Positions 1 through 5,165 of a stretch of 5,165 nt of DNA are shown one piece after another. The stretch is taken from the NCBI GenBank assembly GCA_947460045.1, contig CANHGC010000137.1, positions 1 through 5,165 of the forward strand, in the 5' to 3' direction. Below the pieces are notes generated by a model. It was not told the DNA's origin and searched no databases. It saw only the letters and a list, made by a program, of their open reading frames with translations. Position 1 is the first letter of the stretch. Each line of letters starts with the position of its first letter. The DNA comes from Bacteroidota bacterium (lineage in GTDB: Bacteria > Bacteroidota > Bacteroidia > NS11-12g > UBA955). A program made the position numbers and the translations under genes.

Positions 1-2
1 AT

Positions 3-596
3 CGAGTGGTAGGAATGACCTTCAGTGAATTTGGAAGACGGGTGATCAGCAATGCCAGCAATGGTACAGATCATGGCGCTGCGGCTCCGATGTTTGTGTT
101 TGGGAAAGCGGTACAAAATGGGGTGATTGGTGCCAACCCAACCATTCCTTCCACGGTTACGGTGAACGACAATTTGCCCATGCAGTACGATTTTAGACAA
201 GTGTATGCTTCGGTACTAACCGATTGGTTTGAACTGCCCGAGGCCGATGTAAAGGCAGCGATGGGAGGCAAAGATTTCAATACCTTGCCCATTTTTAAAG
301 CCAATAAAGCTAGCATCGATGACTATATAGATTTGGTGAGCAGAATCTCTTTGAATCGCATTTTCCCAAATCCAGCGGTATCCAATACACAAATAGAGTA
401 CTTTACTGAATCAGGAAATGTGAAAATATCTTTGTTTGACGCCATGGGGCAATTGGTAAAAATTTTAAAAGATGATTGGCATGGCCATGGGACTTATGTG
501 ATTGATTTGGATGTAGTTGGACTGAGAAGTGGGAACTATTATGTTCAACTTTCTCAAGGCGATAAACGAATTACAGAGGTGCTTTTGGTTCAATAA
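3..596 (+). CDS. DUF1501 family secreted protein with T9SS type A sorting domain (3' part only)
   Basis: The reading frame is open to the left edge, so only the last 197 residues are present; the first in-frame GTG (6) and ATG (15) are internal codons. Residues 8-25 carry SEFGRR, then GTDHG, followed by a glycine-rich stretch (FVFGKAVQNGVIG) and DFRQVYASVLTDWF. This is the C-terminal pattern of DUF1501 proteins, which belong to the alkaline phosphatase/sulfatase superfamily; the Asp-His of GTDHG is the likely metal-binding pair. From about residue 118 a second domain begins with RIFPNPA, continues with ISLFDAMGQLV and a GTYVIDLDVVGLRSGNYYV-type strand pair, and ends in EVLLVQ. That is the type IX secretion C-terminal sorting domain (Por_Secre_tail), which directs export across the outer membrane and attachment or release at the cell surface. 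The substrate is unknown. No terminator is seen between its stop and the following tRNA. Confidence 0.88.
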   Translation, partial: RVVGMTFSEFGRRVISNASNGTDHGAAAPMFVFGKAVQNGVIGANPTIPSTVTVNDNLPMQYDFRQVYASVLTDWFELPEADVKAAMGGKDFNTLPIFKANKASIDDYIDLVSRISLNRIFPNPAVSNTQIEYFTESGNVKISLFDAMGQLVKILKDDWHGHGTYVIDLDVVGLRSGNYYVQLSQGDKRITEVLLVQ

Positions 597-632
597 TTTT
601 TTGAAAAGGTAGGCAGAGATAAAAATTTGTTT

Positions 633-640
633 TATATTTG
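633..640 (+). promoter_or_regulatory. Bacteroidota -7 promoter element for tRNA-Gln (and probably prs-rplY)
   Basis: The octamer TATATTTG fits the TAnnTTTG -7 consensus exactly and lies 14 bases before the tRNA. Transcription would start near 645-648, leaving a 5' leader of under ten bases for RNase P to remove. A -33 element is not clear: the nearest good TTTG upstream (600-603) is 29 bases away, more than the usual spacing of about 20. The match and position support a promoter; start site and strength are inferred. Confidence 0.6.
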
Positions 641-654
641 CAGTCCAAAAAAAT

Positions 655-726
655 TGCCCTATCGTCTAATTGGCAGGACAGCGGTTTTTGGTACCGTATG
701 TCTAGGTTCGAGTCCTAGTAGGGCAA
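655..726 (+). tRNA. tRNA-Gln (anticodon TTG)
   Basis: A full cloverleaf can be folded by hand. The 7-bp acceptor stem is TGCCCTA (655-661) with TAGGGCA (719-725). The D stem is GTC/GAC (664-666, 677-679) with GG at 672-673. The anticodon stem is GCGGT/ACCGT (681-685, 693-697) around the loop TTTTGGT, which places anticodon TTG at 688-690. The variable loop has four bases. The T stem is CTAGG/CCTAG (702-706, 714-718) around TTCGAGT. The U1-A72 end pair is typical of bacterial tRNA-Gln. The discriminator is A726, and the next bases are CAA, so the 3' CCA is not encoded and must be added by nucleotidyltransferase. It reads CAA and, by wobble, CAG codons. Confidence 0.96.
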
Positions 727-750
727 CAAATTGAAGGTTTGATGATATCC

Positions 751-768
751 GTTGCACAGTAGTGCAGC
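751..768 (+). promoter_or_regulatory. Small hairpin in the leader between tRNA-Gln and prs
   Basis: GTTGCAC (751-757) and GTGCAGC (762-768) can pair through seven positions, one a G-T wobble, around the tetraloop AGTA. The stem is followed by AGAGAGACAGTAAAA rather than a T-run, so it does not look like an intrinsic terminator. It sits 25 bases after the tRNA 3' end and 23 bases before the prs ATG. It could mark a processing or stability boundary between tRNA and mRNA, or be chance; there is no direct evidence of function. Confidence 0.35.
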
Positions 769-791
769 TAGAGAGACAGTAAAATCGTATT

Positions 792-1766
792 ATGACATCA
801 CTTATACACCCCGTAAAAATTTTTGCTGGCAGTGCATCTGCTGCCCTCACACAGGACATCTGTAACTTCTATGGTACAGTCCCTGGAGATTTAACCGTTT
901 CAAGGTTTAGCGACGGGGAGTTTCAACCCAATTTCAATGAAAGCGTTCGTGGTTGTGATGTATTCATCGTACAGAGTACCTATCCAAATTCAGACAACTT
1001 GATGGAATTGTTGATGGCCATTGATGCTGCAAAGCGGGCTAGTGCCAATTACATTACAGCGGTGATGCCCTACTACGGATTTGCACGTCAGGATAGAAAA
1101 GATAAACCCCGTGTGTCTATCGCGTCAAAGTTGGTGGCAGATTTGTTGCAAACTGCTGGTGCCAATCGTGTGATGACCATGGAATTACACGCGCCACAGA
1201 TTCAAGGTTTCTTCAATGTGCCAGTGGATCATTTGGAAAGTTCAATCATTTTTGCGCCGTATATAAAAACGCTTCCTCAGGAAAATATCGTGATTGCTGC
1301 ACCCGACGTAGGGGCATCGAACAGAATACGTGAGGTGGCTAAGATTTTGAACTTGGGCATGATCATTTGTGACAAGGAGAGAAAGAAGGCCAATGAAATT
1401 GCCAACATGACGGTAATTGGAGATGTTGAGGGCAAAGACGTTGTGTTGATTGATGATATCATTGATACCGGAGGTACTTTGTGTAAGTCATCGGCCATGT
1501 TGATGGATAAAGGGGCAAAATCGGTGCGTGCACTTTGCTGTCACCCAGTATTGAGTGGTAAGGCATATGAAAACATCGATAATTCAGTTTTAACTGAGTT
1601 GGTGGTAACGGATACCATTCCATTGAAGCATCATTCAGACAAAATCAAAGTGGTTTCTGTGGCGCCATTGTTTGCTCGTGCGATTCGCAATGTGCATGAA
1701 CATGGCAGCATCAGTTCGTTGTTCAAACAGGTGTTTGCTCATCAAACCAAAATTGAATTAAAATAA
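792..1766 (+). CDS. prs: Ribose-phosphate pyrophosphokinase (PRPP synthetase)
   Basis: This cytoplasmic enzyme transfers the pyrophosphate of ATP to ribose 5-phosphate, making PRPP for purine, pyrimidine, NAD, histidine and tryptophan synthesis. The 324-residue length is close to the usual 310-320. Family landmarks appear in order: FSDGEFQ (39-45), PYYGFARQDRKD (93-104), the metal-site histidine in ELHAPQIQGFF (His133), PDVGASNR with Asp172, the catalytic Lys195/Arg197 region in CDKERK, and the PRPP-binding loop VVLIDDIIDTGGT (217-229). All key residues of the class I, phosphate-dependent enzyme are intact. The start is well fixed: an in-frame TAA at 780-782 lies just upstream and 792 is the first ATG. 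There is no Shine-Dalgarno sequence, as usual in this phylum. rplY follows after 25 bases with no terminator or promoter between, so the two are probably co-transcribed, perhaps together with the tRNA. Confidence 0.97.
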   Translation: MTSLIHPVKIFAGSASAALTQDICNFYGTVPGDLTVSRFSDGEFQPNFNESVRGCDVFIVQSTYPNSDNLMELLMAIDAAKRASANYITAVMPYYGFARQDRKDKPRVSIASKLVADLLQTAGANRVMTMELHAPQIQGFFNVPVDHLESSIIFAPYIKTLPQENIVIAAPDVGASNRIREVAKILNLGMIICDKERKKANEIANMTVIGDVEGKDVVLIDDIIDTGGTLCKSSAMLMDKGAKSVRALCCHPVLSGKAYENIDNSVLTELVVTDTIPLKHHSDKIKVVSVAPLFARAIRNVHEHGSISSLFKQVFAHQTKIELK

Positions 1767-1791
1767 GCAATTAATAGAATAGAATAATAAG

Positions 1792-2373
1792 ATGAAAACC
1801 ATTTTTCTTAAAGGCGAGATGCGCACAGAGGTAGGTACACGTACTGCCAAAGTTTTGCGTGCCGAAGGCAAAGTTCCTTGTAACATGTATGGTTTGGCTG
1901 ATGGCAACTTGAATTTTGCCGTTTACCAAGCAGATTTCAAAAATTTGGTATACACACCCAACGTATACAAAGTGAAGATTGAGTTGGATGGCAAAAACTA
2001 TGATGCCATTTTGCAAGACATTCAATACCATCCAGTATCTGATATGATCATTCACTGCGATTTTGTTGCTGTAGATGCTAGCAAGCCAGTTGTTATGGAA
2101 ATCCCAGTTCGTGTGGTTGGTAACTCACCAGGTGTGCGTGCGGGTGGTAAATTGGTTAAAAAATTGAACCGTTTGCGTGTTCGTGGTTTGATCCAAGATT
2201 TGCCTGATTTTATCGACGTAAGCATCGATACATTGGAAATCGGTCAATCAGCCAAAGTAGGTCATGTTGAAGTTTCAGGTTTTGAATTGTTGGATTCACC
2301 TGCAAACGCCATTCTTTCAGTGAAGACAACCCGTGCTTTGATGCAAGCGGCTGCCGAAGCTTCAAAGAAGTAA
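1792..2373 (+). CDS. rplY: 50S ribosomal protein L25 / general stress protein Ctc
   Basis: L25 binds 5S rRNA in the large ribosomal subunit. The long two-domain form, named Ctc or TL5, has an N-terminal 5S-binding beta-barrel and a C-terminal beta domain. Here residues 6-92 form the L25 domain, with the characteristic R-x3-G-x-RTAKVLRAEGKVPCNMYG segment (11-34) and a block ending YHPVSDMIIHCDF. Residues about 100-182 form the TL5/Ctc domain, with GVRAGGKLVKKLNRLRVRGL and DVSIDTLEIGQSAKVGHV. The tail (183-193) is Ala/Lys-rich. At 193 residues it is a normal long form. The start is fixed by an in-frame TAG at 1780-1782. The leader GAATAGAATAATAAG is A-rich without a Shine-Dalgarno sequence. In many Bacteroidota pth (peptidyl-tRNA hydrolase) follows this gene; here a terminator follows and pth is absent. 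Confidence 0.95.
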   Translation: MKTIFLKGEMRTEVGTRTAKVLRAEGKVPCNMYGLADGNLNFAVYQADFKNLVYTPNVYKVKIELDGKNYDAILQDIQYHPVSDMIIHCDFVAVDASKPVVMEIPVRVVGNSPGVRAGGKLVKKLNRLRVRGLIQDLPDFIDVSIDTLEIGQSAKVGHVEVSGFELLDSPANAILSVKTTRALMQAAAEASKK

Positions 2374-2392
2374 TATCACATTTGATTATAAC

Positions 2393-2423
2393 AAAAACCC
2401 CGGGCAAATGCCCGGGGTTTTTT
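2393..2423. terminator. Bidirectional intrinsic terminator between rplY and the superoxide dismutase gene
   Basis: CCCCGGGC (2398-2405) and GCCCGGGG (2410-2417) form a perfect 8-bp GC-only stem around the loop AAAT. It is flanked by AAAAA (2393-2397) on the left and TTTTTT (2418-2423) on the right. Read on + it gives a hairpin and U-run 20-50 bases after the rplY stop; read on - it gives a hairpin and U-run after the dismutase stop. It thus suits both converging transcripts. A second GGGGTT at 2428-2433 could compete weakly for the left arm. Confidence 0.93.
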
Positions 2424-2471
2424 GTTTGGGGTTATTGTTTACAGTGAAACATCAACCTTTATAAAAGACAA

Positions 2472-3077
2472 TTATTTGGTTGCAGCTTCGAAGTGCGCGT
2501 TTACTGCAGACCAATTCACTACGTTCCAAAATGCTCCGATGTAATCGGGGCGGCGGTTTTGGTAGTGCAGATAATAAGCATGTTCCCAAACATCCAATCC
2601 CAAAATGGGTGTACCCTTTACCTCGGCAACATCCATCAATGGATTGTCTTGATTTGGTGTAGAGGTGATGGCCAATTTGTGGTCATGTACAATCAACCAA
2701 GCCCAACCACTACCAAAACGGGTGGTTGCAGCGCTGTTGAATTGTTCTTTCATCGCATCGAATGATCCGAAACTAGCAACAATTGCATCCATCAAAGCAC
2801 CTGTAGGCTGGCCACCGGCGTTGGGTCCCATGATTCCCCAGAAGAAACTGTGGTTCCAATGACCGCCACCGTTATTGCGGATGGCTGGACTGTATTTTGA
2901 GATGTTGTGAACGAGTTCAGTGAGTTCAACACCTTCGGCTGCGTTTCCTTTTACAGCGTTATTGAGGTTATTGACATAGGCTTGGTGGTGTTTGCCATGG
3001 TGGATTTCCATGGTGCGCGCATCGATGTGCGGTTCCAAAGCGTTGTGGGCGTAGGGTAATGCGGGTAATTCGAACAT
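2472..3077 (-). CDS. sodA: Superoxide dismutase, Fe/Mn family, probably Mn-type
   Basis: This enzyme converts superoxide to hydrogen peroxide and oxygen; the absence of a signal peptide suggests a cytoplasmic location. The 201-residue protein is standard in length. The four metal ligands are His26 (in [12 protein letters not shown]), His76 (in WNHSFFW), Asp162 and His166 (in DVWEHAYY). The active-site gate residues His30 and Tyr34 are present. Metal choice can be guessed: [11 protein letters not shown] together with Gln143 in PNQDNPL is the manganese-type pattern, whereas iron enzymes usually have AAQxWNH and lack that Gln. Some Bacteroidota enzymes work with either metal, so the symbol is provisional. 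The only in-frame ATG near the start is at 3077; a stop lies upstream at 3111-3113. It is a single gene, converging on rplY and diverging from pnuC, with a clear promoter of its own. Confidence 0.96.
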   Translation of the reverse strand: MFELPALPYAHNALEPHIDARTMEIHHGKHHQAYVNNLNNAVKGNAAEGVELTELVHNISKYSPAIRNNGGGHWNHSFFWGIMGPNAGGQPTGALMDAIVASFGSFDAMKEQFNSAATTRFGSGWAWLIVHDHKLAITSTPNQDNPLMDVAEVKGTPILGLDVWEHAYYLHYQNRRPDYIGAFWNVVNWSAVNAHFEAATK

Positions 3078-3105
3078 AAATGTGTTTTTAGTTTGATTAT
3101 TTAAA

Positions 3106-3137
3106 CAAAGTTAGGCGAAAGGGGTTTGCTTTTCAAA
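3106..3137 (-). promoter_or_regulatory. Promoter of the superoxide dismutase gene (-33 TTTG and -7 TAnnTTTG)
   Basis: Read on the minus strand, TTTG (3137-3134) is followed after 20 bases by TAACTTTG (3113-3106), an exact fit to the Bacteroidota TTTG / TAnnTTTG promoter. Transcription would start near 3098-3101, giving an A/T-rich leader of about 20-25 bases with no Shine-Dalgarno sequence. This is the best promoter in the window. Confidence 0.78.
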
Positions 3138-3138
3138 C
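3124..3138. repeat. Inverted repeat over the dismutase -33 element
   Basis: GTTTG (3124-3128) and CAAAC (3134-3138) are perfect inverted copies separated by CTTTT. The right arm contains the -33 TTTG of the dismutase promoter read on the minus strand. The position suits an operator, but the arms are only five bases and the motif does not match PerR, Fur or OxyR sites that I know. It may be chance in T-rich sequence. Confidence 0.3.
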
Positions 3139-3142
3139 GTGA

Positions 3143-3155
3143 AATTCGCTGAATT
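3143..3155. repeat. Inverted repeat between the divergent sod and pnuC promoters
   Basis: AATTC-GCT-GAATT is a perfect dyad centred at 3149. It lies upstream of the dismutase -33 element and just before the pnuC -7 element at 3163-3170, where a regulator of either gene could bind. With arms of five bases, chance is a fair explanation. Confidence 0.28.
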
Positions 3156-3162
3156 CTCGCCG

Positions 3163-3170
3163 TACTTTTG
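3163..3170 (+). promoter_or_regulatory. Bacteroidota -7 promoter element for pnuC
   Basis: TACTTTTG fits TAnnTTTG exactly. Transcription would begin near 3175, giving a leader of about 47 bases to the ATG at 3223 but only about 8 to the ATG at 3184. No TTG or TTTG lies about 20 bases upstream, so the -33 part is weak or replaced by an activator site. The box lies downstream of the GTG at 3139, which argues against that codon as the start. Confidence 0.52.
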
Positions 3171-3222
3171 TTGCTCAATCGGTATGAGTGAAATCGCGCT
3201 ACAACTAACAATATCTGAAACC

Positions 3223-3849
3223 ATGAGCAAGGGAATTGACATTTTTGCCGTGTTTTTCAGGGAACATTGGTTTGAGTTACTCGCAGCAATTTTGTCGTTG
3301 TGGTGTGTGATTCTGGCTGCAAAAAATAGCATATACAATTGGCCCGTGGCGATGGTTGGGTCTATCATGTACGTGTTTGTTTTTTTTGGGGTGGGATTGT
3401 ACTCGGATGCCTTTTTAAACGTTGTTTTTCTTTGCTTTCAATCATTTGGATGGTACAAATGGCAAAAACAGCGCGGTGATTCAACCGCGGATGCCAAACC
3501 TACATGGGCAAATGGCCCATCGTTTTGGAAAGTATTACTGGTTGGTGGTGTATGCTATTATCCCTGGGTTATGTTTGTTCAAGCCGGCGCCTTTCAATTT
3601 TTACTTGGCTCGCAAATACCCTCTGTACCTAAGTACGTTTATGTGGATGCCGCTTTATTGATGTTGAGCCTTGCGGCCTTGTACATGCAAGCCAAACGAT
3701 GGATTCAAAATTGGTGGGTTTGGATACTTGTAGATGTTGTGTATATCCCTTTGTACATATCCAATGACAATTGGATCACAGCCATTTTGTATTTCATTTA
3801 CATACCCTTGGCATGGAGCGGATATAAAATGTGGCGGGATCAACGATAA
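3223..3849 (+). CDS. pnuC: PnuC-family vitamin/nucleoside transporter (nicotinamide riboside type)
   Basis: PnuC proteins are inner-membrane facilitators for nicotinamide riboside; relatives carry riboflavin or thiamine, trapped inside the cell by phosphorylation. From this start the protein has 208 residues, normal for the family. It is strongly hydrophobic, with several membrane segments, and contains about 15 tryptophans. Recognisable blocks are NWPVAMVG (39-46), GLYSDAFLNVVF then QSFGWYKWQK (58-82), NWWVWILVDVVYIPLYI (163-179) and a final ILYFIYIPLAWSGYKMW. Start choice: the frame is open back to a GTG at 3139, which precedes the apparent promoter, and an ATG at 3184 would leave almost no leader. 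The ATG at 3223 has an A-rich leader and places the first membrane segment (REHWFELLAAILSLW) where homologues have it. No TPP riboswitch, thiN or nadR neighbour is present, so the substrate is unproven. It converges on the M16 gene with 59 bases between and no clear terminator. Confidence 0.87.
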   Translation: MSKGIDIFAVFFREHWFELLAAILSLWCVILAAKNSIYNWPVAMVGSIMYVFVFFGVGLYSDAFLNVVFLCFQSFGWYKWQKQRGDSTADAKPTWANGPSFWKVLLVGGVCYYPWVMFVQAGAFQFLLGSQIPSVPKYVYVDAALLMLSLAALYMQAKRWIQNWWVWILVDVVYIPLYISNDNWITAILYFIYIPLAWSGYKMWRDQR

Positions 3850-3908
3850 ACACGCTATTTAATTCGTGCAGTTCATAGGTGTTTAAGGATTGGAATTGCA
3901 GAGATGAC

Positions 3909-5165
3909 TCAATCGTTTTCCGGCACGTACAGCAATTGGCTGAATTGATTTTCATTGAGCAGTTCGTTGGCAACATCCATGATGTTTTGCACCGTCACCC
4001 GATTGATGCAATCTATGGCATGTTCGATGCTATTCGCTTTGCCTTTTCTCAATACGCTCTGTCCCAAATGCATCATCAATCCACTGCGATTTTCATTGGA
4101 TAATATGAGTTGACCGGCGTACTGATTTTTTGCCCTCGACAATTGTAAAGTACCCAAAGATTGGGTTCTCAATTTTTTGATTTCTTTGAAAATCAGATCC
4201 ACTGATTTTTGGATGTATTTGGGTTCGCTGCCCACAAAACAGTGAAACAACCCGGTTTCGGCGAATCCACTGTAACCACTTTCAACGTTGTATGTGTATC
4301 CGTATTTTTCGCGAATGGCGAGATTGAGTCGGCTGTTTAATACCGGCCCCCCAAAAAAATTGTTCATCAACAAGAGGGTCCATCTTTTTTCATGATCCAT
4401 TTCATAAGCCAAGCTGCCGATGATGGCATAGGCCTGGTTGAAATCTGTTTTTTTTGTTTCGATGAAGGGCGATGCGGATTTGAAAGCGGTTGCAGCACCT
4501 ACACCGTTCTGTAAATCGCCTAGAACCGCTATGGGCTGAATGGATTTGTGACTGGGCTCTTGGTGATTGATAGCGGTTGAAGACAACTCACCGGCATCGG
4601 GCAAGAATCGGTTTAATGCACTCAATACACGCTCAATTGATACATTGCCAACCACCGCAAAAACCATGTTATGGAATTGATAATGGGTTGATACAAAATT
4701 TTTCAGCGCCGTTTGACTGATTTCGTTGACAGATTCCTCAGTGCCAAGTATGTTGTGGGCCAATGGATGTCCAGCAAAAATTCGCTCTTGAAATTCATCA
4801 AAAATGTTCTCCTCTGGGGTGTCGAGGTACATGTTGATTTCATCGATGATGACCTTCTTTTCTTTTTCCAACTCACCTTCAGGGAATGTAGACCGAAAGA
4901 CCACATCGCAAAGGATATCGGTAAGACGAGTGAGGTGTTTAGACTGAGTGGTGCCGTAAATGGTGGTGATTTCTTTGGTGGTATATGCGTTGAGCTCACC
5001 GCCGACCACTTCCAAGTGATTGAGTACATGGATGGTTTTTCTGCGCGTGGTGCCTTTGAAAAGCATGTGTTCGAGGCAATGTGCGAGCCCAGGGTGTGCG
5101 CCATCGTTTTTGCTTCCCGCTTGAATGGAGAAACCGGCATGTACCAACTGCGTGCCTTTTACGCG
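3909..5165 (-). CDS. M16 family zinc metallopeptidase (insulinase/processing-protease type), N-terminus cut by window edge
   Basis: M16 peptidases are two-domain zinc enzymes that enclose and cleave unfolded peptides. The visible 418 residues are open to the right edge; a TTG at 5145-5147 is an internal codon, since family-like sequence continues before it. Only about 20-30 N-terminal residues should be missing. The inverted zinc motif HxxEH is intact in LAHCLEHMLFKGT (His29, Glu32, His33 in visible numbering), and the third ligand Glu109 lies in VIIDEI after 75 residues, the classic spacing. The C-terminal domain holds GGPVLNSRLNLAIREKYGYTY, with an Arg and Tyr seven residues apart (285 and 292) that match the substrate-binding pair of M16 enzymes. 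It therefore looks catalytically active and self-sufficient rather than the inactive partner of a pair. Export signals cannot be judged without the N-terminus. Substrate unknown; its promoter lies outside the window. Confidence 0.93.
   Translation of the reverse strand, partial: RVKGTQLVHAGFSIQAGSKNDGAHPGLAHCLEHMLFKGTTRRKTIHVLNHLEVVGGELNAYTTKEITTIYGTTQSKHLTRLTDILCDVVFRSTFPEGELEKEKKVIIDEINMYLDTPEENIFDEFQERIFAGHPLAHNILGTEESVNEISQTALKNFVSTHYQFHNMVFAVVGNVSIERVLSALNRFLPDAGELSSTAINHQEPSHKSIQPIAVLGDLQNGVGAATAFKSASPFIETKKTDFNQAYAIIGSLAYEMDHEKRWTLLLMNNFFGGPVLNSRLNLAIREKYGYTYNVESGYSGFAETGLFHCFVGSEPKYIQKSVDLIFKEIKKLRTQSLGTLQLSRAKNQYAGQLILSNENRSGLMMHLGQSVLRKGKANSIEHAIDCINRVTVQNIMDVANELLNENQFSQLLYVPEND

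Noticed and set aside
71..316. Open frame antisense to the DUF1501 gene
   Set aside because: It is a shadow of a well-supported coding region, with no promoter or recognisable domain.
600..603. TTTG as the -33 partner of the 633-640 box
   Set aside because: The spacer is 29 bases, well outside the usual range of about 17-23.
751..768. Hairpin after the tRNA read as an intrinsic terminator
   Set aside because: The stem is short and is followed by a purine-rich run without T's, so termination there is unlikely.
1771..2055. Open frame antisense to rplY
   Set aside because: It overlaps a conserved ribosomal protein gene completely and has no family resemblance.
3078..3222. A TPP or NAD riboswitch upstream of pnuC
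   Set aside because: There are only about 47 bases between the likely transcription start and the start codon, and no CTGAGA or other TPP core motif is visible.
3850..3908. Terminator between the converging pnuC and M16 genes
   Set aside because: Only a 4-bp CACG/CGTG pair (3851-3854, 3865-3868) with a 10-base loop was found, without a proper T-run; too weak to call.
4703..5140. A 145-residue open frame on the minus strand overlapping the M16 gene, possibly a second gene or frameshift
   Set aside because: It lies wholly inside the M16 gene in another frame, its sequence is low-complexity and unlike known proteins, and the M16 frame is intact with all motifs.
5145..5147. TTG as the true start of the M16 gene
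   Set aside because: The frame continues to the window edge and the family has a strand before this point; the gene is simply cut by the window.

Overview
This window looks like an ordinary housekeeping stretch from a member of the Bacteroidota (Bacteroidetes). Three things point there. The first protein ends in a C-terminal sorting domain of the type IX secretion system, which is confined to that phylum. Three sites match the -7 promoter element TAnnTTTG used by its unusual primary sigma factor. The gene starts lack Shine-Dalgarno sequences and are preceded by A-rich leaders instead.

Layout, left to right. Positions 1-596 (+) hold the 3' end of a secreted DUF1501 (alkaline phosphatase/sulfatase superfamily) protein with the sorting tail. 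A TAnnTTTG box at 633-640 is followed by tRNA-Gln(TTG) at 655-726. Then come prs (PRPP synthetase, 792-1766) and rplY/ctc (ribosomal protein L25, 1792-2373), both on +. A strong symmetrical hairpin at 2393-2423 can terminate this unit and also the convergent superoxide dismutase gene (2472-3077, -). The dismutase and the next gene, a PnuC-type vitamin/nucleoside transporter (3223-3849, +), diverge from a compact control region at 3078-3222. That region holds a very good promoter for the dismutase, a -7 element for pnuC and two small inverted repeats. Last is a converging M16 zinc metallopeptidase (3909 to the right edge, -) whose N-terminus lies outside the window.

Functional links are modest. 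tRNA-Gln, prs and rplY share strand and spacing and probably form one transcription unit that joins translation to PRPP supply. PRPP is also used in NAD synthesis, so PnuC, if it imports nicotinamide riboside, would feed the same branch, but nothing in the sequence couples them. No mobile element, CRISPR array, phage gene, defence system or riboswitch was seen. No stretch over 300 bases lacks a gene. I found no convincing new system. The points most worth a second look are the shared tRNA/mRNA unit with its leader hairpin and the divergent sod/pnuC control region.
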